From DATGMS01 sp040905145 (lineage in GTDB: Bacteria > Bacteroidota > Bacteroidia > Cytophagales > Cyclobacteriaceae): 64,000 nucleotides of DNA. The translations under genes were made by a program, and so were the position numbers. The notes under the pieces were generated by a model. That model made no database searches. It worked only from the letters and a program-made list of their open reading frames with translations, and had not been told where the DNA came from. The stretch covers positions 1 to 64,000 of the forward strand of contig JBBDSC010000139.1 in the NCBI GenBank assembly GCA_040905145.1, in the 5' to 3' direction. This document shows, one piece after another, positions 35,647 through 44,239 of the stretch (within the stretch, counting starts at the first letter, position 1; each line of letters starts with the position of its first letter).

Positions 35647-36459
35647 ATGAAATATTTAGGTAGCTCTTTAATAGGCTTTCTACTTTTTTCCTCTTGTTTA
35701 AGCGATGAGGAAAGAAGATTGCAAACTGATCAGTCTTTTGAAGGAGAAGAAATGTTTAACATTTCCTTTTCTCTGGAAGAACATGTTTTCTATGCTTTTA
35801 AACCTTTTGATTTCTATAAAGACAGTACCAATTATACCACCATCTCCGGCTGTCCTCTGGTAACCTTTAATGAAGAAAGAAAAGAAGTAAACCTGATATT
35901 TGGAGAGGGAGATTGTATAACCAACCAGCCAGAAAGGAAAGGCAAATTAATACTGACCTACATTGATTCACTTTTTAACCAGGAAAAGCTTGTCCGAATA
36001 GGCTATGAAGAATATTCTGCAAGGGGAATCCAGCTTGAAGGGCATCGGTTTATCAACCAGATTGACAGCAGTTTCGCCCATGGGACATTTCGGGATGAAC
36101 TAATTAATTTTATCATCAGGGATGACAATAATTCGACCAGTAAGGTAAATGCGGTCTTTAATCGTGAAGTGATCTTTTCCACCGATAGCATCCAAAATAT
36201 TACTACTACTGGGTCAAGCTCAGGGAGGAACCTGGCAGGACGCTCATTTGGAATGGAGATTACACAACCCAAGCATCTAGACGGCGCTTGTATCCGAAAT
36301 GGCTCCTTCGTTCCTAAAGCTGGTCAGGAAATCTGGACCTTTGAAAGGACGGTGGAACCTGATGTTGTGCATATTATCCACTATGAAGAAGATCCGGATT
36401 GTAATAATAGCGCCACCATTCAACTTGATGATGGCAGGGAAATGGTGTTGACCCAATAA
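35647..36459 (+). CDS. Putative lipoprotein of unknown function
   Basis: Protein of 270 residues with an N-terminal lipoprotein signal (SLIGFLLFSSC, Cys17). The mature part is beta-rich, begins acidic (SDEERRLQTDQSFEGEE), and has four or more cysteines in the rest (ISGCPLV, EGDCITN, GACIRN, DPDCNN) that could form disulfides. I recognise no domain. Similar lipoproteins of about 270 residues with an NxERKGKLILTY-like strand occur in Bacteroidota, which I note only as an impression. It is transcribed alone, with a terminator directly after the stop. Confidence 0.75.
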   Translation: MKYLGSSLIGFLLFSSCLSDEERRLQTDQSFEGEEMFNISFSLEEHVFYAFKPFDFYKDSTNYTTISGCPLVTFNEERKEVNLIFGEGDCITNQPERKGKLILTYIDSLFNQEKLVRIGYEEYSARGIQLEGHRFINQIDSSFAHGTFRDELINFIIRDDNNSTSKVNAVFNREVIFSTDSIQNITTTGSSSGRNLAGRSFGMEITQPKHLDGACIRNGSFVPKAGQEIWTFERTVEPDVVHIIHYEEDPDCNNSATIQLDDGREMVLTQ

Positions 36460-36495
36460 AAAAAGCCACAGCTATGGTGGCTTTTTTTATTGGGT
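36452..36495. terminator. Bidirectional terminator between lipoprotein and ahcY
   Basis: CCCAATAAAAAAAGCCAC - AGCTAT - GGTGGCTTTTTTTATTGG: a long stem with A and T tracts on both sides, so it works for both convergent genes. Confidence 0.92.
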
Positions 36496-36509
36496 TGGAT
36501 TAACTTTAA

Positions 36510-37829
36510 TTAATACCTGTAATATTCAGGCTTAAATGGTCCTTCAGGTTTTACCCCAATGTATTCTGCTTGTTCTTCAGATAATACATCCAGTTCTACA
36601 TCCAGCTTTAAGAGGTGCAAGGCAGCTACTTTTTCGTCCAAATGCTTTGGGAGTACATACACGCCTGGCTCATAATCAGCGGAATTGGTCCAAAGCTCCA
36701 ATTGTGCCAAGGTTTGGTTACTAAAAGAGTTGGACATCACAAAAGAAGGGTGTCCGGTACCACAGCCAAGGTTCACCAATCTTCCCTCTGCCAATAGGAT
36801 AATGTCTTTTCCATCCACATTATAAAGATCCACTTGAGGCTTGATGACATCCTTGGTATGTCCATAATTACCATTTAGCCAAGCCATGTCTATTTCATTG
36901 TCAAAGTGGCCGATATTACACACTATAGCCTTATCTTTCATTGATCTGAAATGTTTTTCACTGAGAATATCCTTATTTCCGGTAGCTGTAACTACGATAT
37001 TAGCCTCTTTAACGGCATTTTCCATCTTTTTGACAGAAAAGCCGTCCATAGCCGCCTGAAGTGCACAAATGGGATCGACCTCAGTGATTATCACCCTGGC
37101 ACCAGCACCTCTCAAAGAAGCGGCAGAGCCTTTTCCAACATCCCCGTAACCAGCCACTACGGCCACTTTACCGGCCATCATGACGTCTGTAGCCCTTCGT
37201 ATTGCATCTACCAATGACTCTTTGCAGCCATACTTGTTATCAAACTTGGACTTGGTAACGGAATCGTTGACATTTATAGAAGGGATGGGAAGTGTTCCTT
37301 TTCTCATCCTCTCGTATAATCTGTGAACACCTGTGGTGGTCTCCTCGGAAATTCCTTTTACCCCTGAAGTCAGCTCGGGATATTTATCCAAAACCATATT
37401 GGTCAGATCCCCACCGTCGTCCAAAATCATATTCAAAGGCTCCCGATCTTCTCCAAAGAATAAAGTTTGTTCTATGCACCAGTCAAATTCCTCAGCCGTG
37501 AGGCCTTTCCATGCATATACACTGATACCGGTAGCGGCAATAGCAGCAGCAGCATGATCCTGGGTAGAAAAAATATTGCAAGAAGACCAGGTGACTTCCG
37601 CACCCAAGGCTACCAATGTTTCAATAAGTACGGCAGTTTGGATGGTCATGTGGAGGCATCCGGCAATTCTGGCCCCCTTTAATGGCTGGGACTTTCCAAA
37701 TTCTTCCCTTAAAGCCATAAGGCCTGGCATTTCAGCTTCAGCTAACCTTATTTCTTTCCTTCCATACTCGGCTAAAGAAATATCTTTCACCTTGTACTTA
37801 ACATACTTTTCCGATTTTGTTTCCGACAT
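36510..37829 (-). CDS. ahcY: Adenosylhomocysteinase
   Basis: NAD-dependent hydrolase splitting S-adenosylhomocysteine into adenosine and homocysteine in the methyl cycle; cytoplasmic tetramer. It is 439 residues, in line with bacterial forms. Visible motifs are EYGRKEIRLAEAEMPGLM at the N-terminus, SCNIFSTQDHAAAAIA, the NAD-binding VAGYGDVGKGSA (about 220-231), INVNDSVTKSKFDN and the C-terminal FKPEYYRY. A good promoter (37868-37899) precedes it. No SAH riboswitch is visible in the 79-bp upstream gap. Confidence 0.97.
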   Translation of the reverse strand: MSETKSEKYVKYKVKDISLAEYGRKEIRLAEAEMPGLMALREEFGKSQPLKGARIAGCLHMTIQTAVLIETLVALGAEVTWSSCNIFSTQDHAAAAIAATGISVYAWKGLTAEEFDWCIEQTLFFGEDREPLNMILDDGGDLTNMVLDKYPELTSGVKGISEETTTGVHRLYERMRKGTLPIPSINVNDSVTKSKFDNKYGCKESLVDAIRRATDVMMAGKVAVVAGYGDVGKGSAASLRGAGARVIITEVDPICALQAAMDGFSVKKMENAVKEANIVVTATGNKDILSEKHFRSMKDKAIVCNIGHFDNEIDMAWLNGNYGHTKDVIKPQVDLYNVDGKDIILLAEGRLVNLGCGTGHPSFVMSNSFSNQTLAQLELWTNSADYEPGVYVLPKHLDEKVAALHLLKLDVELDVLSEEQAEYIGVKPEGPFKPEYYRY

Positions 37830-37867
37830 GGATGTTTAGTTTTTTTTAAATACTTTATTTTACCTTA

Positions 37868-37899
37868 CAAATTTACATATTTGTTTAGATAAAATACAA
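37868..37899 (-). promoter_or_regulatory. Promoter of ahcY
   Basis: Read on the minus strand: TTG at 37899-37897, a 21-bp spacer, and TAAATTTG at 37875-37868. It matches the Bacteroidota -33/-7 pattern, with the start codon 39 bp further on. Confidence 0.65.
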
Positions 37900-37908
37900 T
37901 TAGACTGC

Positions 37909-38664
37909 TCATACAAATTTCACTTCCTTAAATGCATATTGATGTAGAGATTTATTCTCTTTTTCAATAATCAATTTTCCCTGATCAGAAATACCAACAA
38001 TCTCCCCGATAAAGTCCTTGCCATCATTGTAGTTGGACATTTTTCTGAACTTATATAAATGGGACTTGTATAAATCCCTGATTTTTTTCTCATGTCCTTT
38101 TTTCAGTAAAAGATAATATTTTTCAATTTTCGAAATCATTCTCCTGAATATTTCTTCCTTATCCATTGCTGCGCCGGCCAGTTGAGCGACTGAGGTGGCA
38201 TTCGGAAAAGGGAAATGGGTCTGGTTGATATTTAAACCTACTCCCACCACTGAAAGCTCAATTCCTTTGTTGCTTATTGTGTTTTCAATGAGAATACCCC
38301 CGAGTTTACCACTTTCATCATGCACGATATCATTGGGCCATTTCACCTTTATTCCTGTCACATATTCTGAAAGGGCTTCTCTGATTCCTAAGGAAACGGC
38401 CATATTCAATCCAAATTGTTCACTTGCATCCAAAAAAAAAGGGGTAAGTATTAAAGAAAAGGTTAAATTCATTTCAGGTTCGCTGAACCATTGGCTTCCC
38501 CTCTGTCCCCGTCCTTTGATTTGTTTATCCGTGATGATGATGCTTCCCTCTTTGGCCTCTTTTGCTTTGAATTTTTGGTAGGCGATATCATTGGTCGAAT
38601 GACATTCTGTCAGGATAATCACGTCTTTTCCCAAAAATATGGTGTTGGCAAGGATTTTATGCAT
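37909..38664 (-). CDS. birA: Biotin--[acetyl-CoA-carboxylase] ligase
   Basis: Attaches biotin to the carrier domain of acyl-CoA carboxylases through biotinyl-AMP. It has 251 residues. KGRGQRGSQWFSEP (about 49-62) is the biotin/ATP loop, VKWPNDI (about 103-109) is the catalytic lysine segment, and GGILIENT follows. There is no N-terminal helix-turn-helix, so this is the monofunctional ligase and not the biotin operon repressor. It is divergent from rsfS; the 89-bp gap must hold both promoters. Its target partner could be the carboxylase that uses the accC product at 12-13.5 kb. Confidence 0.92.
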   Translation of the reverse strand: MHKILANTIFLGKDVIILTECHSTNDIAYQKFKAKEAKEGSIIITDKQIKGRGQRGSQWFSEPEMNLTFSLILTPFFLDASEQFGLNMAVSLGIREALSEYVTGIKVKWPNDIVHDESGKLGGILIENTISNKGIELSVVGVGLNINQTHFPFPNATSVAQLAGAAMDKEEIFRRMISKIEKYYLLLKKGHEKKIRDLYKSHLYKFRKMSNYNDGKDFIGEIVGISDQGKLIIEKENKSLHQYAFKEVKFV

Positions 38665-38753
38665 ACATTAATTAGTTATTTTGTTCCACAATAAAGATAT
38701 TTAAACTTTTATTCTAACTGAACAAATAGCTAGCTAAAATTATAAACAAAAAT

Positions 38754-39101
38754 ATGACAGCAGAAGAGCTGAGTAAAGTGATAGTAAAGGGAATGGAAGA
38801 AAAAAAAGCTTCTAATATTGTGGTGATGGATTTAAGGGACATTAAAAATACGGTTTCCGATTTTTTCGTGATTTGTTCAGGGTCATCGGATACCCAACTT
38901 GAAGCAATTTCGGCCTCTGTAGAAGATGAAGTTTTAAAAAACAGCCAGGAAAGTCCATGGCGAAGTGAAGGTAGAACCAATCGTCAATGGATTCTAATGG
39001 ACTACGTAAACGTAGTGGCTCACATATTCCTGAAAGATACAAGGGAATTTTATGGACTGGAGGAGCTGTGGGGAGATGCCAAAGTAATCCATATAAATTA
39101 A
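38754..39101 (+). CDS. rsfS: Ribosome silencing factor RsfS
   Basis: Small protein (115 residues) that binds L14 on the large ribosomal subunit and blocks subunit joining in starvation. The motifs ASNIVVMDLRDIKNTVSDFF and VICSGSSDTQLEAIS, then WILMDYVNVVAHIF, match the RsfS/DUF143 fold. The trio birA-rsfS-ftsH is a usual arrangement in Bacteroidota. It is followed after 64 bp by ftsH in the same direction. Confidence 0.93.
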   Translation: MTAEELSKVIVKGMEEKKASNIVVMDLRDIKNTVSDFFVICSGSSDTQLEAISASVEDEVLKNSQESPWRSEGRTNRQWILMDYVNVVAHIFLKDTREFYGLEELWGDAKVIHIN

Positions 39102-39165
39102 TTACCGTTGAACTTTCATTTTTTAATATTGTTGTACCTAAAGTTATTGCCTTAATAATTGAAAG

Positions 39166-41193
39166 ATGAGTGAGAAAAATAAGAATAAAAAATTTATACC
39201 CAAACCGCCTCAAAAGCCGAATTTTCAGCTTTGGTTAATTATTACTGCGGTAATAGTCTTAATCGGTGTTACCTGGTTTAATCAAAACAGCGCAGTAGTG
39301 GAAATAACCACCAAACGCTTTGAAGATATGGTGTTGAGTAACGATGTAGCAGAGGTTGTGGTAATCTACAACCAAAACTATGTAGAAGTTACACTTAAAG
39401 AAGAAGCCCTTCAGAATCAGCGATATAAAGATGAGCTAGAAGCTCAAAACAGATTCTATAATGTAACAGGTCCTCATTATAGAATAAATGTGGCCTCCGT
39501 AGACAACTTTATAGAAAGCTATGCTGAGATAGAGCAGGAGCTTCCCGAAGATCAAAGGATTGGTTATACTGCCAAAAAAGAGGAAAGCTGGGGCAATTGG
39601 ATCTCAAGTTTCGGGTTCTTGATATTGATTTTCTTTCTTTTTTGGATGATGATGAGAAGAATGTCCGGGCCCAGTGGACCGGGTGGACAAATATTCAATG
39701 TGGGGAAATCCAAAGCACAATTGTTCGATGCGGAAAATAAGGTAAGGATTACCTTTGACAATGTGGCTGGATTGGACGAGGCAAAAGAAGAAGTTGAAGA
39801 AATCGTGGAATTTCTGAAAAACCCGGGAAAGTTCACCAAATTGGGTGGGAAAATACCCAAAGGAGCCTTATTAATAGGACCTCCGGGAACTGGTAAGACC
39901 TTATTGGCAAAAGCTGTAGCAGGTGAAGCTGGGGTTCCTTTCTTTACGCTGTCCGGTTCGGATTTCGTGGAAATGTTTGTAGGTGTTGGTGCCGCCCGGG
40001 TAAGGGACTTGTTTAAGCAAGCCAAAGAAAAAGCACCCTGCATCATCTTCATTGATGAAATTGATGCCATAGGACGTTCCAGAGGTAAGGGCCAAATGCC
40101 AGGCTCCAACGATGAAAGGGAAAATACACTAAATTCCCTCCTGGTGGAAATGGACGGATTCGGGACAGACTCTGGAGTAATTGTACTGGGAGCCACCAAC
40201 CGACCCGATGTTTTGGATTCGGCTTTGTTGAGAGCTGGAAGGTTCGACAGGCAAATCAGCATCGATAAACCTGATATTATAGGCAGAGAGGCCATCTTTA
40301 AAGTCCATCTTGAACCGATCAAAACATCTGATGATATTGAGCCCAAAAAGTTGGCTGCACAAACACCGGGATTTGCAGGAGCGGAAATTGCCAATGTTTG
40401 TAACGAAGCAGCTCTTATAGCAGCCAGGAGAAACAAAGAGGCTGTGGATATGCAGGACTTCCAGGATGCTGTTGACCGGGTGATAGGAGGACTGGAAAAG
40501 AAAAACAAAATCATTTCCCCAGAAGAAAAGAAAATTGTGGCTTATCATGAAGCAGGTCACGCAGTAGTGGGCTGGTTCATGGAACATGCAGATCCATTGG
40601 TGAAGGTGAGTATAGTACCCAGGGGAATTGCAGCCTTGGGTTATGCCCAGTATCTCCCGAAAGAGCAGTTTCTTTATCAGACAGAGCAGCTAATGGACGA
40701 TATGTGCATGGCTTTGGGTGGAAGGGCCGCAGAAGAATTGACTTTCGGCAAAATATCCACTGGGGCACTGAGCGATCTTGAAAGGATTACAAAAATGGCC
40801 TATTCCATAGTATCGGTGTACGGTATGAATGAAAAAATCGGAAACGTGTCTTTCTATGACAGTAAATCCAGTGACTATCAATTCAACAAACCTTATTCTG
40901 AGGCTACTGCCGAAACCATTGACGAAGAAGTGAGGAAACTGATCACTTTCGCCTATGAAAGGACAAAAGACCTTCTACGCGACAAAGAGGTGGAACTGGA
41001 AAAAATCGCCCAGGAATTATTGGAAAAAGAAATTTTGTTCCAATCCGATCTTGAAAAAATCATTGGAAGACGTCCTTTTGAAAAGGAAACTACTTATGAA
41101 GCCTTTTCCCGGAAGATAGATGCCAGAGATGAAGCGGAAGCTGCCATTAAGGAAGAGGCAGAAAATAAGGTCGATGACATAAAAGAAGATTAG
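39166..41193 (+). CDS. ftsH: ATP-dependent zinc metalloprotease FtsH
   Basis: Membrane-anchored AAA+ protease degrading misfolded membrane and regulatory proteins; hexameric. It has 675 residues. TM1 is about 22-38, the periplasmic domain about 40-146 and TM2 about 147-163. The AAA domain carries Walker A GPPGTGKT at 238-245, Walker B IFIDEID at 294-300, the pore-loop FVEMFVG, and the SRH ATNRPDVLDSALLRAGRFDR. The protease domain carries HEAGH at 461-465. The tail is acidic. All residues for activity are present. ATG start; a terminator-like hairpin follows. Confidence 0.97.
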   Translation: MSEKNKNKKFIPKPPQKPNFQLWLIITAVIVLIGVTWFNQNSAVVEITTKRFEDMVLSNDVAEVVVIYNQNYVEVTLKEEALQNQRYKDELEAQNRFYNVTGPHYRINVASVDNFIESYAEIEQELPEDQRIGYTAKKEESWGNWISSFGFLILIFFLFWMMMRRMSGPSGPGGQIFNVGKSKAQLFDAENKVRITFDNVAGLDEAKEEVEEIVEFLKNPGKFTKLGGKIPKGALLIGPPGTGKTLLAKAVAGEAGVPFFTLSGSDFVEMFVGVGAARVRDLFKQAKEKAPCIIFIDEIDAIGRSRGKGQMPGSNDERENTLNSLLVEMDGFGTDSGVIVLGATNRPDVLDSALLRAGRFDRQISIDKPDIIGREAIFKVHLEPIKTSDDIEPKKLAAQTPGFAGAEIANVCNEAALIAARRNKEAVDMQDFQDAVDRVIGGLEKKNKIISPEEKKIVAYHEAGHAVVGWFMEHADPLVKVSIVPRGIAALGYAQYLPKEQFLYQTEQLMDDMCMALGGRAAEELTFGKISTGALSDLERITKMAYSIVSVYGMNEKIGNVSFYDSKSSDYQFNKPYSEATAETIDEEVRKLITFAYERTKDLLRDKEVELEKIAQELLEKEILFQSDLEKIIGRRPFEKETTYEAFSRKIDARDEAEAAIKEEAENKVDDIKED

Positions 41194-41220
41194 GAGGAAA
41201 TAATAAATAAGATGGAAAAG

Positions 41221-41273
41221 AAGCAGCGGCTTTAAGAGTGATTTATATTCACTATTCTACCGCAGCTTTTTTT
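41221..41273 (+). terminator. Terminator after ftsH
   Basis: AAGCAGCGG pairs with CCGCAGCTT with one mismatch. An inner AGTGA-TTTATAT-TCACT stem lies between, and a TTTTTTT run follows. Confidence 0.6.
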
Positions 41274-41452
41274 GTTTTCAGCCCATTATCCATGGCCTTT
41301 GCGTTAAATTATGCAAGGGCCATTGTATTTTGCAGATATAGGGGCAATGAGGTTTTTGTTCAGCTTACTTTAATGTCTTAAGAAGGCCTTTTTTCCTCTC
41401 CCTATGACTTTCCACCTTAAATTCTAAAAAGATTCTTAAATTGAATTCTTAA

Positions 41453-42229
41453 ATGGCTTTTATGAATATTTCTTTAAATAATAATCAAAAGGTTTTTTTT
41501 GCCTCAGACTTTCACTTAGGAGTACCTGATTACCAGTCCAGCAGAGTTCGGGAAGATAAAATAGTCCGGTGGCTTACAGCCATTCAAGATGAAGCCGCGG
41601 CCATTTTCTTATTAGGGGATATCTTCGATTTTTGGTTCGAATATGAGAAGGTAATTCCTAAGGGATTTATACGTTTCATTGGAAAGATTACTGCCTTGAG
41701 AGACCGTGGCATCCCTATTTTCTTTTTTACAGGGAATCATGATTTGTGGATGAGGGACTATTTCACCATTGAATTGGACATACCCGTTTTTTCAAACCCT
41801 ATTGAGATGGAAATAAACCATAAGAAATTTTTAGTGGGCCATGGGGATGGTTTGGGACCCGGAGATAAAAATTACAAAATCCTGAAAAAGATTTTCACTA
41901 ACAAACTTTGTCAATGGCTTTTCAAATGGGTGCACCCGGACATTGGTATTGCCCTTGCTCAAAAATGGTCTGTAAACAGTAGGATCAATAATAACCTTAA
42001 TAACGAGGATACTTTTAAAGGCAAGGAAGGGGAGTGGCTTTGGAGGTATTGCCGTTCCGTGGAAAGGAAAATTCATTTTGACTATTATATTTTTGGGCAC
42101 CGTCACCTTCCCCTTGAATTACCAGTGGGAAATGAATCCACTTATATCAATTTGGGAGAATGGGTCAGCCAATTTACTTTTGGTGAATTTGATGGGCAGG
42201 AATTTCACCTTAATACATTCAAAAAATGA
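41453..42229 (+). CDS. lpxH: UDP-2,3-diacylglucosamine diphosphatase
   Basis: Metallophosphoesterase of 258 residues that cleaves UDP-diacylglucosamine to lipid X in lipid A synthesis, at the inner face of the membrane. The metal-binding motifs are SDFHLG (18-23), GDIFDFWFE (about 55-63), TGNHDLW (about 93-99), GHGDG (about 129-133) and FGHRH (about 215-219). The FDFWFEYE form is typical of LpxH. It overlaps the following secreted-protein gene by 4 bp (ATGA). ATG start. Confidence 0.92.
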   Translation: MAFMNISLNNNQKVFFASDFHLGVPDYQSSRVREDKIVRWLTAIQDEAAAIFLLGDIFDFWFEYEKVIPKGFIRFIGKITALRDRGIPIFFFTGNHDLWMRDYFTIELDIPVFSNPIEMEINHKKFLVGHGDGLGPGDKNYKILKKIFTNKLCQWLFKWVHPDIGIALAQKWSVNSRINNNLNNEDTFKGKEGEWLWRYCRSVERKIHFDYYIFGHRHLPLELPVGNESTYINLGEWVSQFTFGEFDGQEFHLNTFKK

Positions 42230-43041
42230 TCCGAAAGTGGGGCGTTCTAAGTTTAATACTGCTGTTAAGCTTTGATGCCACAGCGCAAGGCTCCGATTGG
42301 CATAAACTTGCCTCCATTCAGGTGGAGGACCTGGATCAGATATCAATGGATAACAGGGAAAATATTTTTTATGCAGATGGCGGGGGAAATGTGGTGAAGT
42401 TAAGTGCTAAGGGAGATTTAGTCAACCAATATTCTCCTTTATTTCAAGCTAAGGTGGATCAGTTGGAGGCTTTTTGGACCGTTAATATTTTTTTGTTTTC
42501 TGCGGATTTACAGCAGTTTGTAATGTTGGATCTTTTTCTAAACCCTCTTTCCACCCACTCCATACAGCAAGAAAATATGGGTATTGTCAAAGCCGCAACT
42601 TTAGGGAACAACAATATTCTTTGGCTCTTTGACGAAATCGGTCTTTCATTGATTCAATATGATTACCGAAGAAACGTCATTGTGCAGGAGCATCCCTTGT
42701 CCACGACTTTAGGCTATGAAAAAATAGAAGTGAAAGAATTAATGGAAAGGCAAAATCTGGTCTTTATGAACATAAAGGACCAAGGTATATTTATATTTGA
42801 CAACCAGGGGAATCTATTGCAAAAGCTTGATCTCGACATAGAACAAAAGATAACTATTTATAAAGACAATCTTTATTTTATCAAAGATGGTTTTATTCAC
42901 CGGGTGCAATTTTATACGGGAAAGGAAGAATTATTTAAATTGCCGGACCCCTCCTACATAAATATGCTGGTGAGTGCCAATAAAATTATTTTTTATTCTC
43001 CCACTTCTATTGATATTTATGATCGACCTATATTAAAATAA
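42226..43041 (+). CDS. Exported protein of unknown function, propeller-like
   Basis: Protein of 271 residues with a signal peptide (about 1-20, ending ATAQ). The mature part has repeated beta segments with the pattern of a small propeller: ISMDNRENIFYADGGGNVVKL, LGNNNILWLFDEIG, NLVFMNIKDQGIFIFDNQGN and NLYFIKDGFIHRVQF. I cannot assign a family. It overlaps lpxH by 4 bp and is followed after 81 bp by another exported protein, so it probably belongs to the lpxH operon and sits in the periplasm. Confidence 0.8.
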   Translation: MIRKWGVLSLILLLSFDATAQGSDWHKLASIQVEDLDQISMDNRENIFYADGGGNVVKLSAKGDLVNQYSPLFQAKVDQLEAFWTVNIFLFSADLQQFVMLDLFLNPLSTHSIQQENMGIVKAATLGNNNILWLFDEIGLSLIQYDYRRNVIVQEHPLSTTLGYEKIEVKELMERQNLVFMNIKDQGIFIFDNQGNLLQKLDLDIEQKITIYKDNLYFIKDGFIHRVQFYTGKEELFKLPDPSYINMLVSANKIIFYSPTSIDIYDRPILK

Positions 43042-43122
43042 TAAAATCGGATTTGTTAAAAAATATTATTCTGTGAATAAAATATTACATAATATTCGTA
43101 GTTTTTTGCAATTTGCATCCGC

Positions 43123-43566
43123 ATGAAACAATCTTTACAAAGGACGTTATACTTTTCGCTTTTTATTCTCGTTAGCCTTAACTTTTTAATAGGTTCAATG
43201 CTTGGTTCTCAGGCCCAGAACATTTCAAAAAGGGTGGAGACAGGCGTTTCCTTTCCCAACAACCTTAATTCTTCCACTGTTGACTTCAAATTAAAATCTA
43301 CCGGAGAAAAAAAGATTAAGGTGATTTTGGAAGCAAAAATATTGAATAATACCAAGGTCAAAATTTATGATATTGTGGGTAATTTAATTATAGAAGATCA
43401 TATCAAACCTAGCGATGACAGTGAAAAAAGTTTTGATTTTTCGCATGTTAATAGCAAACTTTTTGTAGTAGAAGTGGGGAATTCCAAGTACAATAAAACC
43501 AAAAGTATTTATGCCCAGCCTCAGGGAAAGCCTAAAAAGCTAGTCGACACCGAATCTCAACAATAA
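43123..43566 (+). CDS. Small secreted protein resembling a T9SS C-terminal domain
   Basis: Protein of 147 residues with a signal peptide (about 1-32, ending GSQAQ). The mature part has the strand order of a Por-secretion tail or DUF3244-like beta-sandwich: VKIYDIVGNLIIEDHI, then SFDFSHVNSKLFVVEVGN and KSIYA. Those are the elements found at the C-terminus of type IX secretion substrates, here with only about 60 residues in front and a basic tail after. Either it is a free-standing domain of this fold or the likeness is only structural. It ends directly at a strong terminator. Confidence 0.75.
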   Translation: MKQSLQRTLYFSLFILVSLNFLIGSMLGSQAQNISKRVETGVSFPNNLNSSTVDFKLKSTGEKKIKVILEAKILNNTKVKIYDIVGNLIIEDHIKPSDDSEKSFDFSHVNSKLFVVEVGNSKYNKTKSIYAQPQGKPKKLVDTESQQ

Positions 43567-43592
43567 AAAAGCCCGGTCTTGCCGGGCTTTTT
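43565..43592. terminator. Terminator between convergent secreted protein and FKBP genes
   Basis: AAAAAAGCCCGG - TCTTG - CCGGGCTTTTT, a strong GC stem with A and T tracts on both sides. Confidence 0.92.
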
Positions 43593-43613
43593 GTTGAGTT
43601 GAGTAGGATCAGC

Positions 43614-44042
43614 TTATACAATCTCTACTAGTTTGATGTCAAAAGTAAGATCCTGGCCTGCCAATGGATGATTCGCGTCAAGCGTTATTTTTTCCGGATC
43701 AACATTGACCACTTTTACTGGCATAGGCTGGCCTTCCTGATTCTGAATAGAAAGATCCATGCCTACCTCTGGCTTTATATCGGCCGGCACTTGATCGATA
43801 GGAATATCTACCATCATTTCTTCCTTTTTTTCCCCATAGGCTTCATCGGAAGGAATGACCACACTTTTATTGCTTCCAGGTTCCATACCTTGAACAGCGG
43901 TATCAAACCCTTTTATCATATTTCCATCACCAACGGTGAACTCAAGTGGCTCCCTGTTTTCTGAAGTATCGAAAACAGTACCGTCATTTAATTTGCCGGT
44001 GTAATGAACCTTCACTTTGTTTCCTTTTGTTGCTACAGACAT
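43614..44042 (-). CDS. FKBP-type peptidyl-prolyl isomerase, SlyD-like
   Basis: Protein of 142 residues with an FKBP fold split by an inserted-in-flap (IF) chaperone domain. VKVHYTGKLNDGTVFDTS, then FTVGDGNMIKGFDTAVQGM form the isomerase part, and IPSDEAYGEKKEEMMVDIP starts the IF domain. The His-rich metal tail of E. coli SlyD is absent, so nickel delivery is unlikely. It is cytoplasmic (no signal) and is probably a folding helper. ATG start. Confidence 0.92.
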   Translation of the reverse strand: MSVATKGNKVKVHYTGKLNDGTVFDTSENREPLEFTVGDGNMIKGFDTAVQGMEPGSNKSVVIPSDEAYGEKKEEMMVDIPIDQVPADIKPEVGMDLSIQNQEGQPMPVKVVNVDPEKITLDANHPLAGQDLTFDIKLVEIV

Positions 44043-44239
44043 TGAATTGTTTTTTAGTTTATAATAACATAAAGATATTACTTTTTAAAAGAGATAAAAA
44101 ACTTAAGCAAAACAGATTTAAAACTGTTCACCACCGATCTAATTCCGTGCGATAATGAACAGAAAACACTAAAAAAACCTGATTTTTCTGTATATTGAAG
44201 GAAATTTTTGTGGCACTGTTTAAGCATGTACAAAAAACT

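Noticed and set aside
37830..37908. Possible SAH or SAM riboswitch before ahcY
   Set aside because: The 79-bp gap is AT-rich and is accounted for by a promoter and a short leader; no pairing pattern of a riboswitch.
39564..40514. Long open frame (316 codons) opposite ftsH
   Set aside because: It lies entirely inside ftsH in antisense and is Ser/Pro/Leu-rich; ftsH shows complete AAA and protease motifs.
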